15,481 bases of DNA from assembly GCA_913009475.1 (NCBI GenBank), contig CAJVYJ010000024.1:1-15481 (forward strand), given 5' to 3'. Numbering within the stretch: position 1 is the first letter of the stretch; every line of letters starts with the position of its first letter. Positions 6,278 through 15,000 of the stretch are shown in pieces. The notes beneath the pieces were generated by a model, which worked only from the letters and a program-made list of their open reading frames with translations, made no database searches and was not told where the DNA came from. Position numbers and translations under genes: made by a program. The stretch comes from an uncultured Actinomycetes bacterium. Its GTDB lineage: Bacteria; Actinomycetota; Aquicultoria; CAJVYJ01.

Positions 6278-6919
6278 TTGGAGAAGATAATAGATAAGGA
6301 AAGTTTTTTTGAGATTATAGCCAAGCGCCGTAGCATTAGGGTTTTCTCCAATGACCCCGTGCCTAAAGCTGACTTAGAGCGCATTCTGGCGGCGGCGACT
6401 TTCGCGCCCAGTGGCACCAATTCTCAACCATGGCATTTTGTGGTGGTCAAAACTGAGTCTATCCGAAAAAAAATGGCAGCGGCGGTTGAAGCCAAGATGG
6501 ATGAGATATTAACTTGGCCGGAGACGGCTGATAAAGTCAGGCGCATCAACGCTTATCGCCGGTCTTTTACGTTTTTTGGCGACGCGCCCGTAGTCATAGC
6601 GGTATTGGGTAAAGACCATCAGACAATAGTGCGAAAAACTATCGAGAGTCATGGCGTTGTACAGTCGCGAAATCGACCAAGCTCAGCTCATTTAAGTGTG
6701 GCGGCTGCCATCCAAAACTTGCTCCTATTCGCTTCAGTGCTTGGTTATGGCACTTGCTGGATGACCGGTCCGCTGATCGCGGCCCAAGAGATAGAAGAAA
6801 TTTTAGGAGTGGAAGAGCCCTGGTATCTATCGTCCGTGGTACCGCTGGGCCGGCCGGCTGAACACCCGGTGATAAGGTCACGAAAAGGTTTGGATAAAGT
6901 AGTTACTTGGATGCCCTAG
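6278..6919 (+). CDS. FMN-dependent nitroreductase-family protein
   Basis: 213 residues as drawn. Flavin-binding signatures: RRSIR (17-21), PSGTNSQPW (44-52), GYGTCWMTGP (156-165) and VVPLGRPAE (187-195). Members reduce nitro groups, quinones or other electrophiles with NAD(P)H, usually as FMN-containing dimers; the natural substrate cannot be told from sequence. The start is doubtful. The first in-frame start is TTG at 6278 with no ribosome binding site upstream, while GGAGAAG (6280-6286) lies just inside it and would fit initiation near 6290, where only ATA is available. Homology begins around residue 8 either way. It sits 73 nt after the MBL gene, an uncommon neighbour in this conserved block. 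Confidence 0.88.
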   Translation: MEKIIDKESFFEIIAKRRSIRVFSNDPVPKADLERILAAATFAPSGTNSQPWHFVVVKTESIRKKMAAAVEAKMDEILTWPETADKVRRINAYRRSFTFFGDAPVVIAVLGKDHQTIVRKTIESHGVVQSRNRPSSAHLSVAAAIQNLLLFASVLGYGTCWMTGPLIAAQEIEEILGVEEPWYLSSVVPLGRPAEHPVIRSRKGLDKVVTWMP

Positions 6920-6950
6920 AGATCCGGTTGCTAAATGGGAAATGTGTAGC

Positions 6951-6990
6951 ATCAGAGCTTGCTCTGATTATGAAAGAGACTTTCTCTTTT
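6951..6990. terminator. Two tandem hairpins after the nitroreductase gene
   Basis: ATCAGAGC-TT-GCTCTGAT (6951-6968) is a perfect 8-bp stem. AAAGAGA-CTT-TCTCTTT (6973-6989) is a perfect 7-bp stem whose 3' arm ends in TTTT. Together they probably end the rel-MBL-nitroreductase transcript and could work on both strands. Confidence 0.5.
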
Positions 6991-7030
6991 GACTTTAGAC
7001 TCTAGACTTATTTAAAATATTATAGTGTAG

Positions 7031-7051
7031 GGGCGGAGTTTATCTCCGCCC
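7031..7051. repeat. GGGCGGAG palindrome in the hisS upstream spacer
   Basis: GGGCGGAG-TTTAT-CTCCGCCC is a perfect 8-bp GC-rich stem with a 5-nt loop. The form GTAGGGGCGG(A/G)... is familiar as a dispersed repeat in several environmental bacterial lineages. A run of six T follows only at 7065-7070, too far for a classical terminator, so a repeat is the better reading. Confidence 0.55.
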
Positions 7052-7070
7052 GTGAAAACTAACGTTTTTT

Positions 7071-7099
7071 GTCATTCTCAGCTTGATTGGGAATCCAGG
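7071..7099 (+). repeat. dRS3-like short palindromic repeat, copy 3
   Basis: The copy reads GTCATTCTCAG-CTTGA-TTGGGAATCCAGG. It differs from copy 1 at one base of the 3' stem and lacks the final T of CCATGG. It lies about 90 nt upstream of the hisS start, in the same orientation as copies 1 and 2. Confidence 0.7.
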
Positions 7100-7187
7100 T
7101 AAAGAGGTGCATTGGAACCAAATTAATTTTAACAATTTTATATTTACAATTTACAATTGCGAGCGCAGCGAGTTTAATAAATATATT

Positions 7188-8492
7188 ATGGCCAATAAAC
7201 CTGATAATAAGAGAAAAAAATATCGAGCTCCGCGGGGAACTTCCGATTATCTGCCAAAAAGAGCGGCCCAATTGCATTATCTGGATTCTCAAGCAGCCGA
7301 GATTTTTGAAAGATACGGGTATCGGCGCATAATCACGCCGACTTTTGAGGATACCGATCTCTTTTCTCGCTCTATCGGCGAATCCAGCGATATTGTCCGT
7401 AAGGAAATGTATACTTTTAATGATAAAGCCGGACGTAGTCTGACCCTGCGTCCGGAAGCGACGGCGCCGGTGGTTCGTGCTTATATCGAGCATAAACTGC
7501 ACTCGGAGATAAAGCCGGTCAAATTATATTACATTGGTTCTATGTTCCGTTATGAACGTCCGCAAGCAGGACGTTATCGCGAGTTTTGGCAACTTGGCGT
7601 CGAGGCCTTAGGCTCGCCGAAACCGTTAATCGACGCCGAAGTCATCGTTTTATTGGTCGATTATTTAAAATCGTTGGCACTTAATGATTTAGTTTTACAT
7701 ATCGGTAGCATGGGTGATGATAAATGTCGTTTGCCTTATACGAAAAAGTTACGACAAGAACTGGAACCGAAGGCGGAAGCGATGTGCCCTGACTGCCAAC
7801 AACGATTAAAGCTCAATCCGCTCCGGGTATTTGATTGTAAAAACAAAGTTTGTCGGGCCATCATAGCCGAAGCCCCGAAAATAACTGATAATCTTTGCGA
7901 TGAATGCGCGAACCATCTGGTTCAGGTTGAAAAAGGTATTATCGGAGCCGGTATTAAATATCAGTTGGACCCGACTCTGGTACGTGGCTTTGATTATTAT
8001 ACACGCACGACTTTTGAAGTAAGAAGCCCGCTGTTAGGCGCTCAAAGCGCTTTGGGCGGCGGCGGGCGTTATGATAATCTCATAGCCGAGTATGGTGGCC
8101 CGGCGACGCCGGCGATAGGTTTCGCTTTAGGGATGGAGCGGGTGCTGTTGGCGTTGGAGGCGGAGCAAGTCAAACTGGATATTGAGATAAGTCCCGATCT
8201 GTTTGTTGCCGTAGTAGATAACACGGACAGGCCCGAGGCCTTTCGAATTTTGACTGATTTGCGCCGTTACGGTTTGGCGGCGGAGATGGACTATATGGCA
8301 CGCAGTTTGCGTTCGCAGATGAAATTGGCCGATAAATTGGGTTCTGAGTTTGTAATAATCTTAGGGCCGGATGAACTTAAAAGTGGCCGGGTCGCGATTA
8401 AGAATATGGCAACAGGTGCCGAGAGGAAAGTCTCTCTCGACCAAATCGCGGATAGCATAAAGAATTTAAAGAGTGAGCCCAAAGGAGAGTAA
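7188..8492 (+). CDS. hisS: Histidine--tRNA ligase
   Basis: 434 residues from ATG at 7188. An in-frame frame extends upstream to 7083, but those codons come from the dRS3-like repeat and A/T-rich spacer. HisRS normally starts 10-20 residues before PRGT, found here at 15-18, so 7188 fits; no good Shine-Dalgarno precedes it. Class II motifs: motif 2 around FRYERPQAGRYREFWQ (120-135), LVRGFDYYT histidine loop (264-272), ALGGGGRYDNL (288-298) and motif 3 GFALGMERVLLAL (311-323). A Cys-rich insertion (CPDC 200-203, C217, C222, C237, C240) could bind zinc, as in many bacterial HisRS. The C-terminal anticodon-binding domain spans about 335-425. Its TAA overlaps the aspS ATG by one base (TAATG), so the two are translationally coupled. 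Confidence 0.95.
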   Translation: MANKPDNKRKKYRAPRGTSDYLPKRAAQLHYLDSQAAEIFERYGYRRIITPTFEDTDLFSRSIGESSDIVRKEMYTFNDKAGRSLTLRPEATAPVVRAYIEHKLHSEIKPVKLYYIGSMFRYERPQAGRYREFWQLGVEALGSPKPLIDAEVIVLLVDYLKSLALNDLVLHIGSMGDDKCRLPYTKKLRQELEPKAEAMCPDCQQRLKLNPLRVFDCKNKVCRAIIAEAPKITDNLCDECANHLVQVEKGIIGAGIKYQLDPTLVRGFDYYTRTTFEVRSPLLGAQSALGGGGRYDNLIAEYGGPATPAIGFALGMERVLLALEAEQVKLDIEISPDLFVAVVDNTDRPEAFRILTDLRRYGLAAEMDYMARSLRSQMKLADKLGSEFVIILGPDELKSGRVAIKNMATGAERKVSLDQIADSIKNLKSEPKGE

Positions 8493-10276
8493 TGGAATTA
8501 CCAACCAAATTTTCAACTCGTTCCCATGCTTGTGGGGACCTTGATTCGCAAAATATCGACGACGAAGTGGCCTTGGCCGGTTGGGTACAAAAGCGGCGTG
8601 ACCACGGTGGACTTATATTTATTGACCTGCGGGACCGATCAGGCTTAGTACAGATAGTCATAGACCCGCAAACTCCCGAAGCCTTCTCTTTAGCGGAAAA
8701 AGTCCGTCATGAATTTGTCTTAGCTGTTAAAGGCCGGGTAACGGCCAGGCCTGAGGGTACGGTCAATCCCAACTTAGCCACCGGTGCCATTGAGGTAGGC
8801 GCGACTGATATCATTATCTTGAATACTTCTAAAACTCCTCCCTTTGAGATTGAAACCGAGCTGATGGTGGATGAAAATCTGCGCTTAAAATATCGCTACC
8901 TTGACATCAGGCGCCAACCGATGTTAAAGAATCTAATCAATCGCCATCTGGTGGTTACGGCAGTCCGCTCTTATTTTAACAGCCAAGGTTTTGTTGAAGT
9001 GGAAACGCCGATGCTAACCAAGAGTACTCCGGAAGGAGCCAGAGATTTTCTGGTGCCCAGCCGGTTGCAGAACGGCCGTTTTTTTGCCTTGCCTCAATCA
9101 CCCCAGCTTTTTAAACAAATATTAATGGTGGCGGGTATGGAGCGCTATTATCAGATAGCCCGTTGTTTTCGCGACGAGGATCTGCGGGCGGACCGCCAGC
9201 CTGAATATACGCAAATCGATATGGAGATGTCTTTTGTCACCCAAGAGGACATCCTGAAGGTAATCGAACTGTTAATGGCGGATATTTTTGCCGCTGTCGG
9301 CGTCTCAATCGAGCTGCCGTTCCCACGAATGACCCATAAAGAAGCCATCAATATTTACGGCGCCGATAAACCGGATCTTCGCTTCGGTGTGCCGATTGTG
9401 GACATCTCTGAGATAATGGCGGCATCCACTTTTAATGTTTTTGCCGATACCTTAGCCAACAAAGGAACTATTAGAGGCATAAAAATCACACCCGTTAAGG
9501 CTTTCAGCCGTAAAGAACTTGATGAATTGATGGGGCAGGCTAAAGCATTGGGAGCAAAAGGGTTGGTTTGGATGGTGGTTGAGACTAATGAAAAAGTTAA
9601 ATCACCGGTGGCCAAGTTCTTATCCGCTGATGAGATAAGTAATATTATCAGTAAATTTGACGCCAAAACCGGCGATTTAATCCTAGTGGTAGCGGATAAT
9701 TTTGAGACCGTCGTATCAGTGTTGGGCAGTTTAAGATTAGAAATGGCGCGTACTTTGGACTTAATCGAAGACGATTTTAAATTTCTTTGGGTAATGGATT
9801 TTCCGTTATTTAAGTGGAATGAACAAGAAAAAAGAATCGTCAGCGAACATCACCCCTTTACTATGCCTAAAACAGAACAGATGCATCTATTGGACTCGGC
9901 GCCATTGGATATCTTTGCCGACGCTTTTGATTTGGTTTTGAACGGAGTTGAGTTAGGCAGCGGTACTATCCGCATACATCAGCGTTCATTACAGGAGAAA
10001 ATATTAAAGATGTTGGGTTTGTCATCCGCGGAGATGACGGAAAAATTTGGTTTTCTTCTTGACGCGTTGGAGTACGGAGCACCGCCGCACGGAGGTTTGG
10101 CTCTGGGCTTGGATCGCATAATCATGTTAATCCAAGGTTGCCAGTCCATCCGTGATGTAATCGCTTTCCCTAAAACGCAAACGAGCAGTTCACTGATGAC
10201 CGGCGCGCCCGATTATGTGCGGCCGGAACAACTGCGCGACTTGCATATCAAGACAACGGAACTGCCGGCGCGTTAG
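8492..10276 (+). CDS. aspS: Aspartate--tRNA ligase, probably non-discriminating
   Basis: 594 residues, normal for bacterial AspRS. ATG at 8492 overlaps the hisS stop and follows AAAGGAGAG (8481-8489). Domains: OB-fold anticodon-binding domain (about 1-110, WVQKRRDHGGLIFIDLRDR), class II core with QSPQLFKQ (202-209), motif 2 FRDEDLRADRQPEYTQ (226-241) and motif 3 GLALGLDRI (535-543), and the bacterial GAD insertion at about 290-415. His38 in RDHGG is the residue associated with non-discriminating bacterial AspRS; discriminating enzymes such as E. coli have Leu there (RDLG). It may therefore also form Asp-tRNA-Asn for GatCAB. That prediction rests on one known position. Confidence 0.95.
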   Translation: MELPTKFSTRSHACGDLDSQNIDDEVALAGWVQKRRDHGGLIFIDLRDRSGLVQIVIDPQTPEAFSLAEKVRHEFVLAVKGRVTARPEGTVNPNLATGAIEVGATDIIILNTSKTPPFEIETELMVDENLRLKYRYLDIRRQPMLKNLINRHLVVTAVRSYFNSQGFVEVETPMLTKSTPEGARDFLVPSRLQNGRFFALPQSPQLFKQILMVAGMERYYQIARCFRDEDLRADRQPEYTQIDMEMSFVTQEDILKVIELLMADIFAAVGVSIELPFPRMTHKEAINIYGADKPDLRFGVPIVDISEIMAASTFNVFADTLANKGTIRGIKITPVKAFSRKELDELMGQAKALGAKGLVWMVVETNEKVKSPVAKFLSADEISNIISKFDAKTGDLILVVADNFETVVSVLGSLRLEMARTLDLIEDDFKFLWVMDFPLFKWNEQEKRIVSEHHPFTMPKTEQMHLLDSAPLDIFADAFDLVLNGVELGSGTIRIHQRSLQEKILKMLGLSSAEMTEKFGFLLDALEYGAPPHGGLALGLDRIIMLIQGCQSIRDVIAFPKTQTSSSLMTGAPDYVRPEQLRDLHIKTTELPAR

Positions 10277-10324
10277 ACCCTTTTCTAAGTCTGTGCTATA
10301 GTTTTTATAACCTTTTAACGATAG

Positions 10325-10330
10325 TATAAT
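10325..10330 (+). promoter_or_regulatory. Possible -10 box for the 10412 lipoprotein
   Basis: TATAAT is preceded 17 bp upstream by TTTTTA (10302-10307), a weak -35. An alternative extended -10, TGCTATAGT, lies at 10294-10302. Either would give a short A/T-rich leader separating this transcript from hisS-aspS. Confidence 0.4.
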
Positions 10331-10411
10331 TATGCCGGTATTGATTTGGTCAAACCTCAACAATAATATATTGGCTGAATTAGGTTTGATAATTAAAACA
10401 AGGTTTCTAAA

Positions 10412-10921
10412 TTGAAAAAAGTATTTGTAGCCATAATCGTATTAATAACAGCAGTCTTTATACTTACCGGTTGCGGTAGCTCATCGGCCTCGACCGCCGC
10501 TACTACCCAAACCGCTTCTTCGACGGCAACGTCGTCGCTTCCGGCAACGGTTACGGTAGACAAAAAATTACCGGTACCGCGCAAATTTGAGCCCAATGAT
10601 AAAACTCCCCGCTTTTTTATGGAGGCTTTAAAGAAGAAAGAACCCATATTGATTACTTTTTATGACGATGATGATGTTATCAGTAAAGAAGTCTTGTCCG
10701 AGTTGAAAATTGTTTTTGATAAATACGACGGCACGGTTACTTTTTTGCAGCTAAAGTCTGATTTAAACGCGCAAGTCTCTAATCTGGCCGAACAATTTAA
10801 AATCGGTTTTATACCTTATACCGCCGTACTCAACCGCAACGGTACGATTATTTTTGAAAAGACCGGCTATGTTGATAATAAAGTTATTGAGCAAGCCGTC
10901 TATAACGCCGTTAATAAGTAA
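10412..10921 (+). CDS. Lipoprotein with thioredoxin-like fold lacking CXXC
   Basis: 169 residues from TTG at 10412, with AAGG 8-9 nt upstream. MKKVFVAIIV...ILTGC is a lipoprotein signal with the modified Cys at 21. A Ser/Thr/Ala-rich tether (22-48) follows. Residues about 62-169 read as a thioredoxin-like domain: EPILITFYDDDD (77-88), an alpha helix, a second strand TVTFLQLK, then GFIPYTAVLNRNGTIIFEKTGYV (132-154) with the cis-proline-like P135 and the usual strand-turn-strand. Where CXXC is expected after the first strand there is FYDDDDVIS, so it cannot be a dithiol oxidoreductase. There is no Cys apart from the lipid-bearing one. It probably acts outside the membrane as a binding or scaffold protein, perhaps for metal or a partner. 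The family assignment is by fold pattern only. Confidence 0.75.
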   Translation: MKKVFVAIIVLITAVFILTGCGSSSASTAATTQTASSTATSSLPATVTVDKKLPVPRKFEPNDKTPRFFMEALKKKEPILITFYDDDDVISKEVLSELKIVFDKYDGTVTFLQLKSDLNAQVSNLAEQFKIGFIPYTAVLNRNGTIIFEKTGYVDNKVIEQAVYNAVNK

Positions 10922-11095
10922 GTTTCATATAAAAATATCTTTTTAGATATCTCTGCTCTCTTTCAGGTTTCCAGGCTCTGTTTCTGTCATTCCCCTGTTT
11001 TTTCACAGCCCTCTTAAAGATAAATCTTATTATGCCGATTTAAATGATATTGAAGAAATAATTATAGCAACTATCGCACTTACGAGAGGTGAGCC

Positions 11096-11989
11096 GTGAA
11101 AAAAATTGTACCAATGCTCTTAGTTATGCTCTTAGCGTTTATTATCTCAGGCTGTGTCAATAAAAATTTAAGCGATGCCTCCGTTTCAGCGGCTTCTCTT
11201 CTTAAGATAGATAAGAAGCCGGATACATTCTCTTTAAAAAAAGCTCGGCAACAAAACCAGGTCGCTGTTGATTTTGCCGACTCCAAGCAAGATCTTATGG
11301 AGGGGAACAGCTTTTTAACTTATGTGGAAGCGGCTAAGATTGCCGACGAAGCCTCGCGGCCGTTAAAACCGATATCCAATCCAGCCGATGGTAACGCCGG
11401 CATGCCTTATGTGGTAGCTAACGCGGCTGCCGGTCAGCTACAATCAGGTTTGTTTAATAATGCCGGCTCTATTAGTGCTGTTAATGCGAACAGCGGTTTA
11501 GTTACTTCAGGGAGCAGCTCAAATAGTGCTTCAACGTTGCCCGTGACAAGTTCTGACAGCAGTCAAAGTTCATCAGACGGTACTACAAGCTCGACTATTA
11601 GCGAGAATTCGTCGGTGTTTGCAGCTAACTCAGATGATCAGGCCTTAATGGAGTATTTTACTGATTTTCAATCTTACGAACAGACGGCTGAGCCTATAAT
11701 GACTCAAGCTATTGCTAATCCATGGTCCGCCAGAGACCTGGTAATAGATGATCAAACCTTGGTAAGCCTGCTCGCGTCCAGTCATAGTATATTTGATTTT
11801 GTTAGAACCCATCCATCCGTCACTGAAGGTGATGCGGTGCTTGCTTCCGTCGGGGATACTTTAACCGTTATTTATAGTCTATGGGGTTTAGGGTGGAATG
11901 AAGCTCAAACCGCTTATTTAATGATAAATATTTATTATCCGAATGGGAGTTATGTCTCTCATGCCCAAGAAGGGCTATCGTCTTTATAA
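11096..11989 (+). CDS. Unrecognised Ser-rich lipoprotein
   Basis: 297 residues from GTG at 11096, with GAGAGGTGAG (11084-11093) just upstream. Signal MKKIVPMLLVMLLAFIISGC places the lipid-bearing Cys at 20. Residues about 30-125 are a moderately charged region (KKPDTFSLKKARQQNQVAVDF, TYVEAAKIADEA). About 126-178 is a low-complexity Ser/Asn/Thr linker. About 180-297 is a C-terminal domain with LMEYFTDFQSYEQTAEPIM, SIFDFVRTHPSVTEGDAVLASVGDTLTVIYSLWGLGWNEAQTAYL and NIYYPNGSYVSHAQEG. I recognise no family. It is followed after 21 nt by the giant propeller gene with its own strong ribosome binding site and no terminator between, so the two are probably cotranscribed and may meet at the cell surface. 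Confidence 0.8.
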   Translation: MKKIVPMLLVMLLAFIISGCVNKNLSDASVSAASLLKIDKKPDTFSLKKARQQNQVAVDFADSKQDLMEGNSFLTYVEAAKIADEASRPLKPISNPADGNAGMPYVVANAAAGQLQSGLFNNAGSISAVNANSGLVTSGSSSNSASTLPVTSSDSSQSSSDGTTSSTISENSSVFAANSDDQALMEYFTDFQSYEQTAEPIMTQAIANPWSARDLVIDDQTLVSLLASSHSIFDFVRTHPSVTEGDAVLASVGDTLTVIYSLWGLGWNEAQTAYLMINIYYPNGSYVSHAQEGLSSL

Positions 11990-12010
11990 ATTATTTTAAA
12001 AGGAGGAGCA

Positions 12011-15000
12011 GTGATTCAAATTACTAAATATAAACGAAGTCAAAAACTAGTTGCGCTATTGCAAGTGTTCTTAATGGTTTTTTCACTAATGATTTTTCTA
12101 GCGCCGCTCAACCATAAGGCGGAAGCGCGTTCAATGGCGCCTCAGGAATACGCCGCCGGTGAGTCGCCTTATAGCGTGGATATCGGTGACTTAAATCATG
12201 ACAACTTAAAAGATGTCGCGGTGGCCAATTTCAAAGCCGGTACAGTCGGTGTCTATTATCAGCAGCCTGACGGCACCTTGTCCGCGATGACTGTACTTAA
12301 TCCACCTCCGGATGCATATAATTACGGATTCTTCGGCCCTAATCCTTATGGGATAAAAGTGGCTGATATCGATGGCGACGGTTTAAATGATTTAATCGTC
12401 AGTAACGAATTTCAGCACCAGGTGTGGATCTATCGCCAAGATAGTGGTGGTGGACTTTTTCTCTATCAGATAGTGGATACGCCCAATGTAGAGACGCATC
12501 CATATTCCAGCCCTTACTCTGTCGATGCCGGTGACTTAAGCGGTAGTGGTTATCCCGACATTGTTGTCGCTAACTATTATTATACTTCAGCCGGCGATAA
12601 TGGTAGTATCGGCATTCTTAATAATTGGGACGCTTCCGTTAACAATTTTTACGCGGTTTCTTTTCCTAACAGTAACGATGGCTGGGTCTCCGGCTATCAT
12701 TCCATCTATAGAACTTTGACCGGCGGTTGGAATTCTCTTAGCAACGTCGGCCTTTGGGACGCTCAGCTTTTACCGATTGACGATTCCAATAAACAGTTAC
12801 ATAATGCTGAATTGAAAGGGGTTGACTTTATCAACTCTGATGTTGGTATAACGGTAGGTGACTATGGGCAGATATTTAGAACTATCGACGGCGGCCTCAA
12901 ATGGGAAAGTGGTTTAAATACCTCTAATGGGTCTCTGGCAGCCGTATCAATGGCGGATACTAAAAACGGTACCGCGGTCGGGGCCGGCGGTACTATTGTT
13001 CGCACCAGCGACGGCGGTATCACATGGAGTGATTCATCTTCTTCAACGCCTAACTTAAATGGGGTAAGTCATTATGGAATTGAGACCTGGCTTGTCGGTG
13101 ATAGCGGTTTTATCGGCTCTATTGACGGCTATAGCGACGACACTTTAAATATAACTCCGTCAGCAACCCTGGAAAACTTAAACGGTATTGATTTTGGCGA
13201 TACGCAAGGCTGGATAGTCGGTGATGACGGTACCATACTGCATACTATTGATGGTGGCGTTACCTGGAGCTTACAGACAGTAGGCACAGCGAACTTAAAC
13301 GGTGTTTCCTTTGCTGACGATTCTAATGGTTGGGCGGTTGGTGATGACGGTACCATACTGCATACTATTAACGGCGGTACCACCTGGGGATCGCAGACCG
13401 CGCCCCTCGGTACGGCGAGTTTAAACGGTGTTTCCTTTGCTGACGACCTTAATGGTTGGGCGGTTGGTGACGGCGGCACTATCTTGGTTACCAATGACGG
13501 CGGTATCAATTGGAGTTATCAAGGCAACTATGGCAGTCGTTGGTTTTCCTCAATGTATAACTATCCGCTGTTACCCGGGGCTACGAATCCCTATAGCGCT
13601 AAAATCGGTGATATTAATAATGACGGGAAAAATGATATAACCGTTGCCGCCAGTTCCGGCGCGATGATAAATTATCGTATGGGGTTGGGGGCCGGGGGTC
13701 GAACCTTATTTCAAAGTTCGAAACAAATCGTGGCCAGCGGCGTATTGCCCGCGGACATGGCATTCCTTGATTACAACAATGATGGGCGTACTGATGTGGC
13801 TATCACCAACAACCAGGATCAAAGCGTCTCCTTACTTACACAGCCGATTCCGCCGACAAACGGCTTTGATTCTACTGATACATTAAGCACGGGCGCACAG
13901 CCGCTCGGCATTGCCGCCGCTGATTTGAACGGCGACGGTTTTGAGGATTTGGCGGTTGCCAACAGTGGCTCCAATAGCATCAGTGTTTTTACTAAACAAA
14001 CAGCTACGGGACCGTTCAACCCGGCCGCTGTCTTCAAGACCCAAGGCTCCGGCCCTTACGGTCTGGCAATCGGTGATGTTAATAATGATGGAAAAAAAGA
14101 GATAGTAGTTGCCGACTCCAGCCCTAACGGCGGTAATAAAATCGAGGTATTTTCACCGACCTCAACACCCGGAGCGCCAACAGTCGTCTCTGCGACACAT
14201 CCGGACAGTTCCGTCTATTACAACGACAATAAACCGAAGTTTCAGCTATCACCACCGGCTGATATCGATGGAGTCAGCGGTTATTATTGGAAGATAGATT
14301 CTACCAGTAATACTATTCCCAACGCTGCCGACAGCTTTAGTACTGACGGTAACATCAGCGTTTTAAATAGCCTGGCTGACGGCGAATATTATTTTCACGC
14401 GACAGTTAAAGACAACTTAGGTCATATTGGCGCTACGGTAACTGATACCGTTCATTATCAGTTTAAAATAAACTCGACTCCGCTAATAGCCGCTATTCAA
14501 AGTCCCGGCGACGGCGGTACGGTCGGCGGTACGGTAAACATTGAAGCTACGGCGACTACCAGCCCTCTCTTTTCTATAAGTAAGGTTGAGATATATATTG
14601 ACGGGGATACGGTGCCGGTGGCGACATTGTCAGCCGCGCCCTATAAATATCTATGGGATACCAGTGCTATACCCGACGGCTCCCATACGGTGAAGATAGT
14701 TGTCACCGATTCCGGCAACCGCCAAGCGACTGATACTAATACGTTGACAGTGGATAATTCAGCCGGCGGTGGTAGTTCCAGTAGTGGGGTTACCAGAAGT
14801 TCCATTGAACTCACCGGTGATCAGTTCATTTCCAGTAGCGGTTATGTAAACGGACTGACTTATTTTGACGCCGGCAGTGATAGTTGGAATAAAGTGGGAT
14901 ATTTTGCGCCGGGCGCGTCTTCGAGTTCGGCTATCTATCAGTTTAATCTACCGGCACCCAGCGGTTATCTCTGGCAAAGTTTAAGTATTAATGAGGACGC

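Noticed and set aside
6920..7187. T-box leader for hisS
   Set aside because: No GGTGGNACCGCG-like antiterminator motif and no terminator next to the start; the structure is explained by repeats.
7083..7187. 35-residue N-terminal extension of HisRS
   Set aside because: It runs through the dRS3-like repeat and A/T-rich spacer; the family normally starts close to the PRGT motif.
10986..11006. Fourth dRS3-like copy (TGTCATTCCCC)
   Set aside because: Only the first bases match; loop CTTGA and the 3' arm are missing, so it may be chance or a relic.
13129..13509. 126-residue minus-strand frame with proline-rich repeats
   Set aside because: Antisense shadow of the duplicated Ycf48-like blades; its repeats mirror the coding repeat on the plus strand.
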